Positions 1 through 8,524 are shown, counted from the first letter of the stretch. The stretch is DNA of 64,000 nt from CAVXUB01 sp963764805 (GCA_963764805.1 CAVXUB010000006.1:401292-465291), one strand, 5' to 3'. Numbers and translations: made by a program. Notes: a model not told the origin generated them from the letters alone.

Positions 1-247
1 GCAGCGCCCGCCGCTGGCGGTCCTCGCTCGTGCCGGTGAGCTCCCAGATGACAACGGTGCTTGCGCCTATCTCGATCAGCGAGTCGAGGCCGAAGCCGGC
101 AAGGGCGACCGAGCGGGCGGTGACGGCGGCGAAGGCAAGGACGGCGATGCCGGCGACGTTCCAGGCGAGGGTGGCAGTTTCGAGGACGATCCCGATCCGC
201 CGGAGCCGCCGGCGGTTCTCGGTAGTCAGAGGTCCGGCGTCTCGCAC
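1..247 (-). CDS. Cation transporter, CDF-like family, N-terminal part (runs off the left edge)
   Basis: About 82 codons from a GTG at 247. After a basic stretch rich in Arg comes one clear membrane helix (ETATLAWNVAGIAVLAFAAV) and then a second segment with the SVALAGFGLDSLIE pattern typical of cation diffusion facilitator relatives. The gene begins 8 bases after the arsC stop, so it is probably the last member of the same arsenic-linked operon; transporters of this type often lie beside arsenic genes in actinobacteria (family knowledge). The rest of the protein lies outside the window, so substrate and full topology cannot be judged. An ATG at 258 is in another frame and stops quickly. Confidence 0.6.
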   Translation of the reverse strand, partial: MRDAGPLTTENRRRLRRIGIVLETATLAWNVAGIAVLAFAAVTARSVALAGFGLDSLIEIGASTVVIWELTGTSEDRQRRAL

Positions 248-254
248 CGGTTCA

Positions 255-668
255 TCATGGCGTGGCCGGAGCGGTGAGCTCGGCGAGAAGCGCTTGCACC
301 CGTCGGTCGATGTCCTCGACGATCGGTCGGACTGCCTCCACAGGCTGCCCCGCGGGATCGGGGAGGTCCCAGTCGACATAGCGCTTGCCCGGATAGACCG
401 GGCAGGTGTCGCCGCAGCCCATCGTCACGACGACGTCGGCGGCTAGACCGTCTTGCGCAGTGAGGAGCTTGGGATGCTCGCCCGCCGGGTCGAGACCGCG
501 CTCCCGGAGGACCGCGACGACGGAGGGATTGAGCTGGTCGGCGGGTTCGGAGCCGGCGGATCGTGCGTCTACGCGACCTCGGGCGTAGTGGTCGAGGAGG
601 AGACGGGCAGCCAGGCTGCGTCCGGCGTTGTGCGTGCAGACGAACAACACGACGGGCTTCTTGGTCAC
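255..668 (-). CDS. arsC: Arsenate reductase, thioredoxin-coupled low-molecular-weight phosphatase type
   Basis: 137 residues, a normal length for the family. It reduces arsenate to arsenite in the cytoplasm. The phosphate-binding P-loop CTHNAGRS is at residues 11-18, with the nucleophilic Cys11. Two further cysteines at about 85 and 89 (MGCGDTCPV) are placed to relay the disulphide out to a thiol reductant. The DLPDP motif near residues 101-105 supplies the general acid Asp. The GTG start at 668 overlaps the TGA of the aquaporin gene (GTGA), which implies translational coupling. A longer in-frame reading upstream is antisense-like noise through the aquaporin gene and was discarded. Confidence 0.93.
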   Translation of the reverse strand: MTKKPVVLFVCTHNAGRSLAARLLLDHYARGRVDARSAGSEPADQLNPSVVAVLRERGLDPAGEHPKLLTAQDGLAADVVVTMGCGDTCPVYPGKRYVDWDLPDPAGQPVEAVRPIVEDIDRRVQALLAELTAPATP

Positions 669-1438
669 TTCGTCTCCTCGGCGTCTGGGCTTCGTGGCGG
701 GGGATCGACTCCCCGGCGCGAAGTGGCGCCGTCGGCGTGGTGTATCACGACCTCGGCCGCGTCGGCTGGCGTCACGCCGGGATAGAGCACCTTGATCGCT
801 CCGATGGCGAGCGCGGCGCCGACGATCTGGGCGGCGATGAAGCTTGGGGCGGAGCCCGGGGCGATCCCGGCGAAGGTGTTCGAGAACATACGGCCGATCG
901 TGATGGCCGGGTTGGCGAAACTCGTCGAGCTGGTGAAGAAGTACGCCGCGCCGATGTAAGCGCCGACCGCGGCCGGCGCTTGGCGGGACCGGCCTGAGCG
1001 GGCGAGGGCGAAGATGACCAGCAGCAGGCCAAGGGTGGCGACGACCTCGGAGATGAAGTGGGCGCCCGAGGCGCGGTGTTTGGTCGAGATGCTGAGGGCG
1101 GCAAGGCCGGACATGACGTTGGCGACGAACGCGCCGAGGATGCAGCCGCCCGCCTGGACAGGCACATAAGCCACGGCGTCCCGCCAAGACAGGCCGCCGA
1201 AGGCGGCGTCGACGAGTGACACGACGGGATTGAGGTGGGCGCCCGACACCGGGCCGACCATCAAGATGACGGCGAAGAGTCCCGCCGCGGTGACAGCGGC
1301 GTTCTCCAGCAGCTCCAGCCCGGTGTTGCCGGGCGAGAGCTTCTGGGCGGCGATGCCCGAGCCGATCACCACGGCGGCCAAGAAAGCGCTCCCCAAGGCC
1401 TCGGCCACCAGCCGCCGCCACAGCGGATCTCCGTTCAT
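665..1438 (-). CDS. MIP/aquaporin family channel, likely arsenite or metalloid conducting
   Basis: 257 residues with six predicted membrane helices and the two half-helix NPA boxes of aquaglyceroporins: HLNPVVS (about residues 67-73) and FANPAIT (about 174-180). The first box is NPV instead of NPA, a variation also seen in ArsC-linked aquaporins. Lying between arsI and arsC on one strand, it most likely moves arsenite or methylarsenicals across the membrane, as proposed for AqpS-type channels paired with ArsC (family knowledge; substrate inferred from context). The C-terminal 35 residues are hydrophilic. It starts at ATG 1438, 19 bases after the arsI stop. Confidence 0.85.
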   Translation of the reverse strand: MNGDPLWRRLVAEALGSAFLAAVVIGSGIAAQKLSPGNTGLELLENAAVTAAGLFAVILMVGPVSGAHLNPVVSLVDAAFGGLSWRDAVAYVPVQAGGCILGAFVANVMSGLAALSISTKHRASGAHFISEVVATLGLLLVIFALARSGRSRQAPAAVGAYIGAAYFFTSSTSFANPAITIGRMFSNTFAGIAPGSAPSFIAAQIVGAALAIGAIKVLYPGVTPADAAEVVIHHADGATSRRGVDPPPRSPDAEETK

Positions 1439-1457
1439 CTATGTGGCGAGAGCCCGC

Positions 1458-1928
1458 TCAGCAGCAGGACGAGGCCGTACCGGCCACGGCAAGGTCGGGG
1501 CGGCTCGCACAACATGCGGCGCCCGATGGGTCATGCGTCCGCAGTTCACCGGCGGGCATCTCGGTGTCGGCGAGGACGGTGTAGAACTCCCACGGCTCCC
1601 CACCGGGTCCGTCGACCCACACCTTGTCCTGCAAGGCGTAGCAGCACGAGACCTCGCCCTCGACCACGGTCGTCAATCCGGCGGCGCCGAGCCGCTGCTT
1701 GGCTGCGGCCACCTCGTCCGTGGTCTCGACCTCGACGCCGAGGTGGTTGAGAGACCCCGGCTGCTGCGAGGCATCCTCGATCAGCACCAGCTTGAGAGGC
1801 GGTTCGGCGATGGCGAAGTTGGCGTAGCCGGGCCGAACCTTGGCCGGCTCGGCGCCGAACAGTTTCGAGTAGAAGACGACTGCCTCGTCTATATCGGCGA
1901 CGTTGAGGGCCAGCTGCACACGGGACAC
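1458..1928 (-). CDS. arsI: ArsI/CadI-family VOC dioxygenase, C-As lyase type
   Basis: 156 residues from GTG 1928, chosen because a strong GAGGAGG ribosome site lies 8 bases upstream. Vicinal-oxygen-chelate fold: Gln in RVQLALNV near the N-terminus, His in NHLGVEVE (about residue 62) and Glu in EPWEFY (about 112) match the iron ligands of ArsI. The adjacent cysteines in EVSCCYALQDK (about 95-96) are the known binder of trivalent organoarsenicals. Known members break the C-As bond of methylarsonous acid or of trivalent roxarsone. Additional CC pairs lie at the C-terminus. It is the first gene of the ars operon, behind a good promoter. The older family name is CadI (cadmium-induced). Confidence 0.88.
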   Translation of the reverse strand: MSRVQLALNVADIDEAVVFYSKLFGAEPAKVRPGYANFAIAEPPLKLVLIEDASQQPGSLNHLGVEVETTDEVAAAKQRLGAAGLTTVVEGEVSCCYALQDKVWVDGPGGEPWEFYTVLADTEMPAGELRTHDPSGAACCASRPDLAVAGTASSCC

Positions 1929-1970
1929 GGGACGAGCCTCCTCGTAAGATTCACGGGTGTCGATGCGTTC

Positions 1971-1999
1971 ATCCTGACCGATACATCGAGTCTTGTCAA
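1971..1999 (-). promoter_or_regulatory. Sigma-70-like promoter of the arsI-aquaporin-arsC operon
   Basis: Reading on the minus strand: TTGACA (1999-1994), a 17-base spacer, then CAGGAT (1976-1971). This lies about 43 bases upstream of the arsI GTG. The spacer contains the partly symmetrical TCGATGTATCGG, where an ArsR-type repressor could bind, but no arsR gene is visible in the window. The -35 match is perfect; the -10 is moderate. Confidence 0.5.
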
Positions 2000-2040
2000 T
2001 ACGTAGTCGGCCCCGGTTGTCGACCAGGGGCCTGGTCGCG

Positions 2041-2311
2041 TTGAGCGTGGCTCGCGAGCTCGCGCTCATCGATCTCGGCGACGACGCACTGGCGAGACTC
2101 GGCTTAGAGCGGGAAGAACTCGTCGCGACCACGCCGGAGCACTACCGGTGCACACAAGAGTGGGCGCGTGCTGGCGCTCGGTGTGCTCGGACCTCCGCAG
2201 TGTCACGTCCGAGCGATGTGTTCGTCCTGTTCGGAGACCGCTTGCCGACGGACCCCCGGTTGTGGAGCCCCGGCGATCCGCACTACGACGATCTGACGGC
2301 GGGCGATGGGC
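2041..2311 (+). pseudogene. RES-domain toxin-like fragment, degenerate
   Basis: In one frame the sequence reads ARELALIDLGDDALARLG then EELVATTPEHYRCTQEWARA, followed after a less clear stretch by VFVLFGDRLP. This pattern resembles the C-terminal half of RES-domain proteins, NAD-degrading toxins of type II toxin-antitoxin pairs. There is no credible start, the first half of the domain is missing and no antitoxin is adjacent. I read it as a decayed remnant. Confidence is limited because identification rests on pattern similarity alone. Confidence 0.33.
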
Positions 2312-2422
2312 GATCGTCCCGATCTGAGCGACGTCCGAGCGGGCCTGCCCCATGCCTCAAGCCCGCGCCTTCAGGTGTCGGGCGCCCGTGCTGGGTACCG
2401 TTTTAGGACATCTCTGACGGCA

Positions 2423-3674
2423 TCAAGTACCCAGAAGCCCGCTTCGAGCCTCAGCACCCATTAGCCGTGCCAGCTGGGACTGGACCGCGGCCAAGAGCTC
2501 GTCCGGGACGCCGTCAGTCTCTTCTCGCGCGGCTTCGAGGGCATCAGGCGCCCGTTCGAGCAGGTCGTCGACCACGGCGGCCGCCCGTGTGCGTGCGGTT
2601 CCCCAGCTGACTGCTTCATTCACGATCCGCTCCGATGTCAGTCGGTTGATGCGTCTCACATCGTCGACATACATTGCCAATCGGTCGATCCCGTAATGCA
2701 GGGTCGCAACGAGGTCGTAGAGCGGGCTCAAGCAGAGCGTCCCCGACTCGAGGTGCAAGAGGCTGAAGTTCTTGGCATGCGCGTCCCCGTTGGTGAGCAA
2801 CGCGTTCAGCGTCATGGCGCGGCAGCAGATCGTCAAGCGACTCCGGGGGAGCCGCAGCGTGCAGTACGGCAGCGATCTTGCGAAGCGAGGGTCCCCCGTC
2901 CTCCTCGTACTTGTTGTCCGGAAGCACGCCTAGAACCTGGCAGAAGTCCTCCTGGTGGATCCGCCGGACGCTGCCGTCCGGTGACGTCACGCGGTCGTAG
3001 CGCTCGACGACGAGGATCTTTCGGTCCGCGATGACGGTGGTGTGGACGTCGGCGACGGCTAGCCCGAGGTGTTTCGCGGTCCGCATGCAGAAGGCTTCGT
3101 TCTCCACCGTCGCCGGGAACCTGTCCATCTGCGGCTTGAGGATGTGTGTAGTCGGAGTGCCACCGACTGGTCGGCCCCAAGAGCCATCGGGGAGCTTGGT
3201 GAGCAGAAGCTTCTCCTGCACGCCCCCGAGGGAGACCCGGACGCGATCGTCGATTCCGAGAGGCGACTGGCGCAGATGTGACACGAGGCGCGCTATCTCA
3301 GTGTCGCCCAGAGGCTCGGCAGTCGATGCGGAACTAGCTGGTGGCGTCTCCTCCTCGGGCAGGAACACCACCGCCCCCGCGCACTCTCGACCGATTGCAC
3401 GCAGGATGCCGTAGGTGTCGCCCGGGCGGAGGTCGAACTCGCGGGCGACAGCGAGGCGGGCATCGCCCTCCGGAAGTAGTCCATCGAGGAAGGGGCGCAC
3501 CACGCCTTGGGTGTATCGCTCGGCACGGACGGGCAACGCCCACGAGAGAAGACGTGAACCCGGCGCATAGCGCGACAACGCCTCGGAGGTGTAAGTCAGC
3601 CTCAGCCGTTGTCGCTCCTCCTCGATGACGGCGACTGCCGTGTCGTACATCCAGGCGATCAACTTGCCGGCCAC
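2423..3674 (-). CDS. hipA: HipA-family serine/threonine kinase toxin, one frameshift
   Basis: Persistence toxin of the HipBA pair; the E. coli member phosphorylates glutamyl-tRNA synthetase. The N-terminal domain (TQGVVRPFLDGLLPEGDAR, about residues 55-73) and the central RVRVSLGGVQEKLLLTK segment are in one frame. The catalytic NGDAHAKNFSLL loop and the DLVATLHY segment follow in a second frame. The shift is near 2826-2836, just before MTLNALLTNGDAHAKN. Joined, the product is about 415 residues, a normal HipA length. The GTG start at 3674 shares one base with the hipB TAG stop. The kinase motifs are intact, so either the shift is a sequence error or the toxin has been inactivated. Confidence 0.85.
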
Positions 3675-3907
3675 TACCAGTCCACCTTCTCCAGCGTCAT
3701 GCGGACGCCAAGTTGTCGCAGTACACGTAGAACGCGACGCAGATGCTCAGTCTCCTTGCCACCCTCGAGGTCGGACAGATAGGAGCGGTTCAGGCCAGTC
3801 CGCGCTGCGAGCTCCGCTTGCGTGAGCCGCGCCTCGTGCCGGTAGTGACGGATTGCCTGTCCCAGGGAAGCTGAGTCGTACACACGATATCCAGGCGATG
3901 TCGGCAT
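3674..3907 (-). CDS. hipB: HipB-like antitoxin, Xre-type helix-turn-helix
   Basis: 77 residues with a compact HTH_3 domain: LGQAIRHYRHEARLTQAEL, then ARTGLNRSYLSDLEGGKET. HipB neutralises HipA and represses its own operon. Gene order (antitoxin first) and the one-base TAG/GTG overlap with hipA are typical. A TATAGT -10 box lies only 9 bases before the ATG, so the messenger may be leaderless or nearly so. Confidence 0.85.
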   Translation of the reverse strand: MPTSPGYRVYDSASLGQAIRHYRHEARLTQAELAARTGLNRSYLSDLEGGKETEHLRRVLRVLRQLGVRMTLEKVDW

Positions 3908-3921
3908 ATCTAGACACTATA
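3907..3921 (-). promoter_or_regulatory. hipBA -10 region with partly symmetrical element
   Basis: On the minus strand TATAGTGTCTAGATA (3921-3907) ends at the hipB ATG. TATAGT is a good -10 hexamer, which would put the transcript start at or within a few bases of the start codon. The arms TATAGT and TCTAGATA give partial dyad symmetry, suitable for HipB autoregulation. No convincing -35 was found. Confidence 0.35.
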
Positions 3922-4091
3922 GCACCGGCTGCTGAATGTCCGTATATCAGGGCTCAGGGCGGCTCATGAATTCATGTCCGGATAATCGGACGAGGCCCCA
4001 AGCCTTCGAACTGGCTACGTCGTGACCATTCCTCTCATGCCGCCCTTGCGGCGGCACATCTAGGATTCGTCCTGATCCGAGGAGTGTCGCC

Positions 4092-4865
4092 TTGCTGACA
4101 ATCCCACCGCTTCCGGACAACTGCATACTCCTCGTCGAGGTCGGCTCAACCGCGCACGGCACTGGGATCGCCGGCGGCGAGGACCACGATGAGATCGGTG
4201 TCCTCGTCGAGACGCCGGAGCAGGTGCTCGGGCTGTCCGAGTCCGGCTTCAAGACGGTGATGCAGCGCACCCAGCCGGAGGGCAGCCGGTCCGGTCCCGG
4301 CGACATCGACCGCACCCTGCATTCGCTGCGGCGTTTTGTGCGGTTGGCGGCGTCTGGGAACCCTTCGATCCTGATGTGCTTCTGGTCACCGGTCGAGCAC
4401 TCGACCGAGGCCGGCGACCAGCTGCGTGCGCTGGGGGAGGCGTTCATCGGGAGGCACATCGTCCCCCGCTACCGCGGCTACATGAAGGGCCAGGCCGAGA
4501 AGCTCCTGGGTGTACGCGGCTCCGGCGGTCACGGACGCCGTGGCGGTGGCGGCCGAGAGGAGCTCATCGCCGAGCACGGCTACGACACGAAGTACGCGAT
4601 GCACTGCGCCCGACTCGGGTTCCAGTGCCTGGAACTGCTCGAGACCTCCCGTCTGAATCTGCCGATCCTCGGCGAACCAGCCGATTGGCTGCGCTCTGTC
4701 CGCTACGGAAACGTCTCGTTCGCTGAATGGTGGGAGCGGGTCCTCGAGCTGGACTCACTGCTGGCGGAGGCCGCGACCGATGACCGCTTCCGACCGGGCG
4801 CGGACGTCGGCCGGATCGAGTCCTGGATGGTTCACGTCCACCAGCAGATCTGGGCGAAACAGTGA
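4092..4865 (+). CDS. Nucleotidyltransferase superfamily protein, RlaP/COG3541-like
   Basis: 257 residues. The N-terminal VGSTAHGTGIAGGEDHDEIGV (about residues 17-37) has the GS...D-x-D layout of DNA polymerase beta-type nucleotidyltransferases, here GS at 18-19 and acidic residues in the EDHDE cluster. HGYDTKYAMHCARLGFQ and a C-terminal alpha-helical part follow as in RlaP-like proteins, whose biological role is largely unknown. Translation probably starts at TTG 4092 behind GAGGAG at 4079-4084. It stands alone between divergent and convergent neighbours. A glycine-rich insertion (SGGHGRRGGGG) lies at about residues 144-154. Confidence 0.65.
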   Translation: MLTIPPLPDNCILLVEVGSTAHGTGIAGGEDHDEIGVLVETPEQVLGLSESGFKTVMQRTQPEGSRSGPGDIDRTLHSLRRFVRLAASGNPSILMCFWSPVEHSTEAGDQLRALGEAFIGRHIVPRYRGYMKGQAEKLLGVRGSGGHGRRGGGGREELIAEHGYDTKYAMHCARLGFQCLELLETSRLNLPILGEPADWLRSVRYGNVSFAEWWERVLELDSLLAEAATDDRFRPGADVGRIESWMVHVHQQIWAKQ

Positions 4866-5009
4866 TCACGCGCGCCCTCCGTCGGCGCGCACTGCTGATG
4901 GGGGCCAGGCGTCGCTCTTCGGCTGCCCGTCATCTGGCTCCGAACACCCGACAGAGATGTCAGAGGGCGCCAGTTCGGCTTCAATCGCCGGCCATCGCTG
5001 CGGCCGGTC

Positions 5010-6199
5010 CTAGCCCCGCCGGCGGCGCATTCGATGCCGAGCGAGCACGGCGTCGATGAACTCTGGCGTCGAGCCAAGATCTTCCGACCCGTCGGGACCG
5101 TCACCGTCCAGCCGATCGCTCAGTTCGGCGACGTGGCGGGCCATCGCATCCGTGTCGACCTCGAGCCCGGCGAGCAGCTCAGCAACAGAGTGAGCCGAAC
5201 CACCAGCGGCACGTAGCAACTCGTTGACGCTCAGCCACTCGGCGTGCCAGGTGCCAGGGGAGCGATCTAGCTCGCTGTCGAGCCCGCCGATCAGGGTTGC
5301 GCAGAGTCCGGGTGCCCGCCGCCCATTGGCGACGATGATCGTCGACAGCACCGAGTTGCGCTTGTGCGGCATCGAGGAGGACTGTCCCCTCCCGTCCGCG
5401 GCCGGCTCCCGGACCTCGGCCACCTCGTCCATCGACAGCAACAGAACGTCGCGTGCGACCTTGGCGCACACTCCACACGCCATCGCAAGCGATGCTCCGA
5501 GCTCGGCGACGACGAGGCGCTGACCGTGCCAAGGGATGTCCGTGCAAGCGAGTCCGATCTCGCTCGCGAACGCTCGCCGGACGTCCCCACCGGCAGCCCC
5601 GAGCGACGCCAGAGTGCCGGCAGCTCCGCCGAGCTGAGCCGGCAACCTGGCGACGAGCTCTTCCAGCCGATCGGCCGCCTCCATCAAGCCGTCAGCCCAT
5701 CCCGCTGCCCGCAGGCCGAAGGTGGTCGGTAGCGCAGGTTGCAGGAGGGTGCGGGCGACTTGGACTGTGTCGCGGTGGCGGTCGGCGAGCTCGGTCGCCG
5801 CTGAGATCGCAGAGGTGAGGTCGGTGCTGAGCAGCGAGAGGACGCGTTTCGCGACGAGCATTAGAGCCGTGTCGATGATGTCCTGGCTCGTGGCCCCATA
5901 GTGGACGAAGGGCGCCGCGCTCTCAGGCAGCATGCCGCGGAAGGCAGCCACGAGCGGGATGACCGGATTGGCGCCGAGGCGCGCCTGGCGGCCGAGCTCG
6001 ACCGGGTCCAAGGACGAGGCAGCCTCACGGCAGGCGTCCTCGACGGCTGCGCCCGCCTCGGCTGTGATCACACCACAGGCGGCCTCCGCCCGCGCGAGCG
6101 CAGCTTCCGCCTCGAGCAGAGCCTTCAGCCAGCCGCGATCCGATGTCTCCCCGGCGACCGCATCAGAGGTGAAGAGGGAGACGAACAGGCCGCCGGCAT
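5010..6199 (-). CDS. pcaB: 3-carboxy-cis,cis-muconate cycloisomerase
   Basis: Converts beta-carboxymuconate to gamma-carboxymuconolactone, the step after protocatechuate ring cleavage. About 395 residues of the aspartase/fumarase superfamily. Conserved blocks: HYGATSQDIIDTALM (about 95-109), the lyase signature SSSMPHKRNSVLS (about 255-267) and GTWHAEWLSVNELL. The C-terminal lid found in some PcaB proteins is absent. The continuous frame has no standard start near the expected N-terminus. An ATG at 6199 with a GGAAGAG ribosome site is in another frame, so a one-base shift near 6190 is likely. It directly follows pcaG, so the operon is pcaH-pcaG-pcaB. Confidence 0.85.
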
Positions 6200-6216
6200 G
6201 CTCTTCCGCGTCGTGG

Positions 6217-6697
6217 TCAGGGGACAAAGAAGGGCGTCTCCTCCTCGCCTTGCAGCACGATGTCGAACCGGTAACCATCGGGCGCCGGCTCGGCGAGCAG
6301 GCGTGAACGGCGGGCGGGGTCGATGGCGGCCAGCACCGGGTCGGCCGCGTTTGCGGCCGCCTCGTCGGCGAAGTACACGTGCGTCACCAACCTCTGCTGC
6401 AGGCCACGGGCGAAGATCGAGATCGAGATGTGGGGAGCCTCGGGGCCCACGCCGCCGGGCTTAACGGTGGTGATTGCGTAGTGGCCCTTCACGTCGGTCA
6501 GCGCCCGAGTGAACCCGCGCTCGCCGGGTTGCCAGAACTCGAGCACCGCGTCCGTGACAGGCGCACCTGCGCCATCACGGACGGAGCCCGACAGAGTGAA
6601 GCTCATCGGCCGATGCACCCAAGCCGCGGCCGGCGCACCACGACATGCCGATCGCCACGAACGGCCCGGCCGTCTGGGACGGGGTGGGATCGGGCAT
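6217..6697 (-). CDS. pcaG: Protocatechuate 3,4-dioxygenase alpha subunit, one frameshift
   Basis: The non-catalytic partner of PcaH in the iron(III) ring-cleaving dioxygenase. The N-terminus TPSQTAGPFVAIGMSW comes from ATG 6697, which overlaps the pcaH stop (ATGA). From about 6620-6650 the sequence continues in another frame with SGSVRDGAGAPVTDAVLEFWQ, HISISIFARGLQQRLVTHVYF and the terminal DGYRFDIVLQGEEETPFF. Joined length is about 160 residues, slightly short for PcaG. The RG-LQQRLVTHVYF block is diagnostic of intradiol dioxygenase subunits. The shift sits in an Ala/Gly-rich linker; apart from it nothing suggests decay. Confidence 0.85.
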
Positions 6698-7378
6698 CAG
6701 GGCGCCGTGTCGAGCGGTGTTGCCGCGGCGGCGGACCGCCCGAGAACCACGTCGAAACGGTAGGCCAGCGCCCATCCCGGCACCGTCCTCTCGAGGTCGA
6801 GCTGGCCGATCAGGCGCGCCGCCGCAGTGCGGTCGGAGATGGACTGGTACATCGGGTCGAACTCGAGGAGCGGATCGCCCGGGAAGTACATCTGCGTGAC
6901 GAGCCGGCTCTCGAACGAGCGGCCGAAGAGCGAGAAGTGGACATGCGCCGGACGCCAGGCGTTCGGATGGTTCAGCCAGGGGTACTCGCCCGGCCTGATC
7001 GTCACGAACCGGTACTCGCCCGATGGTCCCGTCAGGCAGCGTCCGGCGCCGGCGAAGTTCGGGTCGAGGGGGGCGTCGTGCTGGTCCACCTCGTGGGCGT
7101 AGCGACCGGCGGCGTTCGCCTGCCAGATCTCGAGGAGCGAACCGGCCACAGGTTGGCCTGCGACGTCGACGACCCGGCCGTGGACGATGATCCGCTCGCC
7201 GAGAGGTTGGCTGGCACCGTGAGCCGTCAGGTCCGCATCCGAACTCCGACACGTCGTCCTCGCCGAAGACAGGGCCGTAGAGGCTTGCCGACTCGGGCGA
7301 GACGGTGACGAGCGGCATCGACGGCGCCCGAAACTGCGTCGAGCGGTAGTCCGGCCAGAGGTACGGGGGGTCGATCAC
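6697..7378 (-). CDS. pcaH: Protocatechuate 3,4-dioxygenase beta subunit, one frameshift
   Basis: Catalytic, iron-binding subunit that opens protocatechuate to beta-carboxymuconate. GTG 7378 (DPPYLWPDYRSTQFRAP) is chosen because it overlaps the TGA of the thiolase remnant. A one-base insertion near 7237 shifts the frame. Removing one G gives DADLTAHGASQPLGERIIV and then VVDVAGQPVAGSLLEIWQAN, which is standard PcaH. Iron-ligand regions are visible: GRYAHEVDQHDAPLDPNF, GEYRFVTIRPGEYPW (Tyr) and RPAHVHFSLFG (the two His). Joined length is about 226 residues. It leads the pcaHGB operon. Confidence 0.88.
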
Positions 7379-7437
7379 GCCGCCGGCTCCAACACCATTG
7401 CGATCCCCTGCCCGACGCCGATGCACATCGCTGCCAT
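7375..7437 (-). pseudogene. C-terminal tail of a thiolase (pcaF-like), rest deleted
   Basis: The last 20 codons before the TGA at 7375 read MAAMCIGVGQGIAMVLEPAA, the C-terminal signature of acetyl-CoA/3-oxoadipyl-CoA thiolases with the active-site Cys-Ile-Gly-x-Gly block. Upstream of 7440 the thiolase frame is lost and only the pcaR promoter region is present. The TGA overlaps the pcaH GTG (GTGA), as in a normal operon. A thiolase gene therefore once stood first in this operon and was removed by a deletion between it and pcaR. Confidence 0.7.
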
Positions 7438-7548
7438 CGACCTCACACTAGAAGCGGAAGTGACGTTGGCCCGGCTGCACCGCGATCCAGCGGCGGGAAA
7501 GTCGCCATCGAACCTCCAAGTTGTATCGCTCGCCTCTCCTACTGCTAG

Positions 7549-7584
7549 TGTGCGCATGACGAACAAGAATGCGGGGTGCGAACG
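7549..7584. promoter_or_regulatory. Predicted IclR-type (PcaR) operator, site 1
   Basis: TGTGCGCATGACGAACA at 7549-7565 is a TGTnCG-N5-CGnACA palindrome. A third half-site, CGAACG at 7579-7584, lies exactly 19 bases after the right arm (7560-7565). The site ends 2 bases before the preferred pcaR start and would block its ribosome site and promoter, so autoregulation is likely. The same layout recurs at 15948-15983 and 18153-18188. Confidence 0.65.
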
Positions 7585-7586
7585 TC

Positions 7587-8375
7587 ATGCTAACCGACCG
7601 ACGCGGCAGCGACTTCGTCCAGTCGCTCGCCCGTGGCCTGCAGGTGATTCGCAGTTTCGGCCACGATCGCACCCAGATGACGTTGTCAGACATCGCCCGC
7701 CAGACCGGACTGACGCGTGCGGCAGCCCGCCGCTTCCTGCTCACGTTGCAGGACCTCGGCTACGTGCGGAGCGACGGCCGCATCTTCTCTCTGACCCCGC
7801 GAGTGCTGGAGCTCGGCTATGCGTACCTGTCGGGGCTCTCGCTCACACAAGTGGCTGAGCCGCATGTCGAGGATCTAGTGGCCCGGGTGCACGAGTCGTC
7901 CTCGGTGGCGGTCCTCGACGAGGACGACATTGTCTACGTCGTGCGTGTGCCCACCAAGCGGATCATGACCGTCGCCATCTCGGTAGGCACCCGCTTCCCT
8001 GCCTATGCCACTTCGATGGGCAGGGTCCTGCTCGCCGCCCTGGAGCCGGCCGACCTGCAGGCGCGTCTCGGCCGGACGACCTTGGAACCGCTCACGAGCC
8101 GCACCGTCACCGACCGTTCTCGACTCATCGAGATCATCGAACAGGTTCGCAGCCAGGGCTATGCGACCACCGATCAGGAACTGGAGGACGGCCTGCGCTC
8201 GGCGGCGGCGCCTATCCACGACCACGGGGGGCGGGTCATCGCAGCCATCAACGCCTCGGCGCAGGCGCCGAGGGTGACAATTGAGCAGCTACGCCGCAAG
8301 ATCCTGCCCGAGGTGCTGGAGACCGCGTCGCGGATCGAGCGGGACCTGGCCGCGCACCGGCCGCACCGGCGCTAG
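7587..8375 (+). CDS. pcaR: IclR-family regulator of the protocatechuate/hydroxybenzoate pathway (PcaR/PcaU-like)
   Basis: 262 residues from ATG 7587; a second in-frame ATG at 7569 would overlap the operator. The N-terminal winged helix-turn-helix includes MTLSDIARQTGLTRAAARRFL, about residues 29-49. The effector domain carries the IclR pattern VRVPTKRIMTVAISVGTRFPAYATSMGR and GYATTDQELEDGLRSAAAP. IclR members PcaR, PcaU and PobR sense beta-ketoadipate, protocatechuate or 4-hydroxybenzoate; which inducer applies here is not visible. The gene is divergent from pcaHGB, and identical operator architecture upstream of the importer/pobA operon and of pcaI/pcaJ makes it the likely regulator of all three. 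Confidence 0.8.
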   Translation: MLTDRRGSDFVQSLARGLQVIRSFGHDRTQMTLSDIARQTGLTRAAARRFLLTLQDLGYVRSDGRIFSLTPRVLELGYAYLSGLSLTQVAEPHVEDLVARVHESSSVAVLDEDDIVYVVRVPTKRIMTVAISVGTRFPAYATSMGRVLLAALEPADLQARLGRTTLEPLTSRTVTDRSRLIEIIEQVRSQGYATTDQELEDGLRSAAAPIHDHGGRVIAAINASAQAPRVTIEQLRRKILPEVLETASRIERDLAAHRPHRR

Positions 8376-8475
8376 GCGGACGGCGGGACCTAGCGGGCGG
8401 ACGTTTTACGCATTTCGGCACCGTTTCGGTTACAAGACCCGCGTTGCGTTCGCTCAGTGCAGCACCGGGACCCCG

Positions 8476-8524
8476 ATCTCGTGCGCAGAAATCGACGTCC
8501 TATGTCGGTAGCTGCACACGAGAT
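8476..8524. terminator. Hairpin between convergent pcaR and methyltransferase genes
   Basis: ATCTCGTGCGCAG (8476-8488) pairs with CTGCACACGAGAT (8512-8524) at 12 of 13 positions, with an inner CGAC/GTCG stem in the loop. It lies between two converging genes and could end transcription from both sides. There is no T-tract, so it would be a non-canonical terminator. Confidence 0.4.

Noticed and set aside
255..1421. 388-codon frame ending in ArsC
   Set aside because: Only the last 137 codons are ArsC; the rest is the out-of-frame image of the aquaporin gene.
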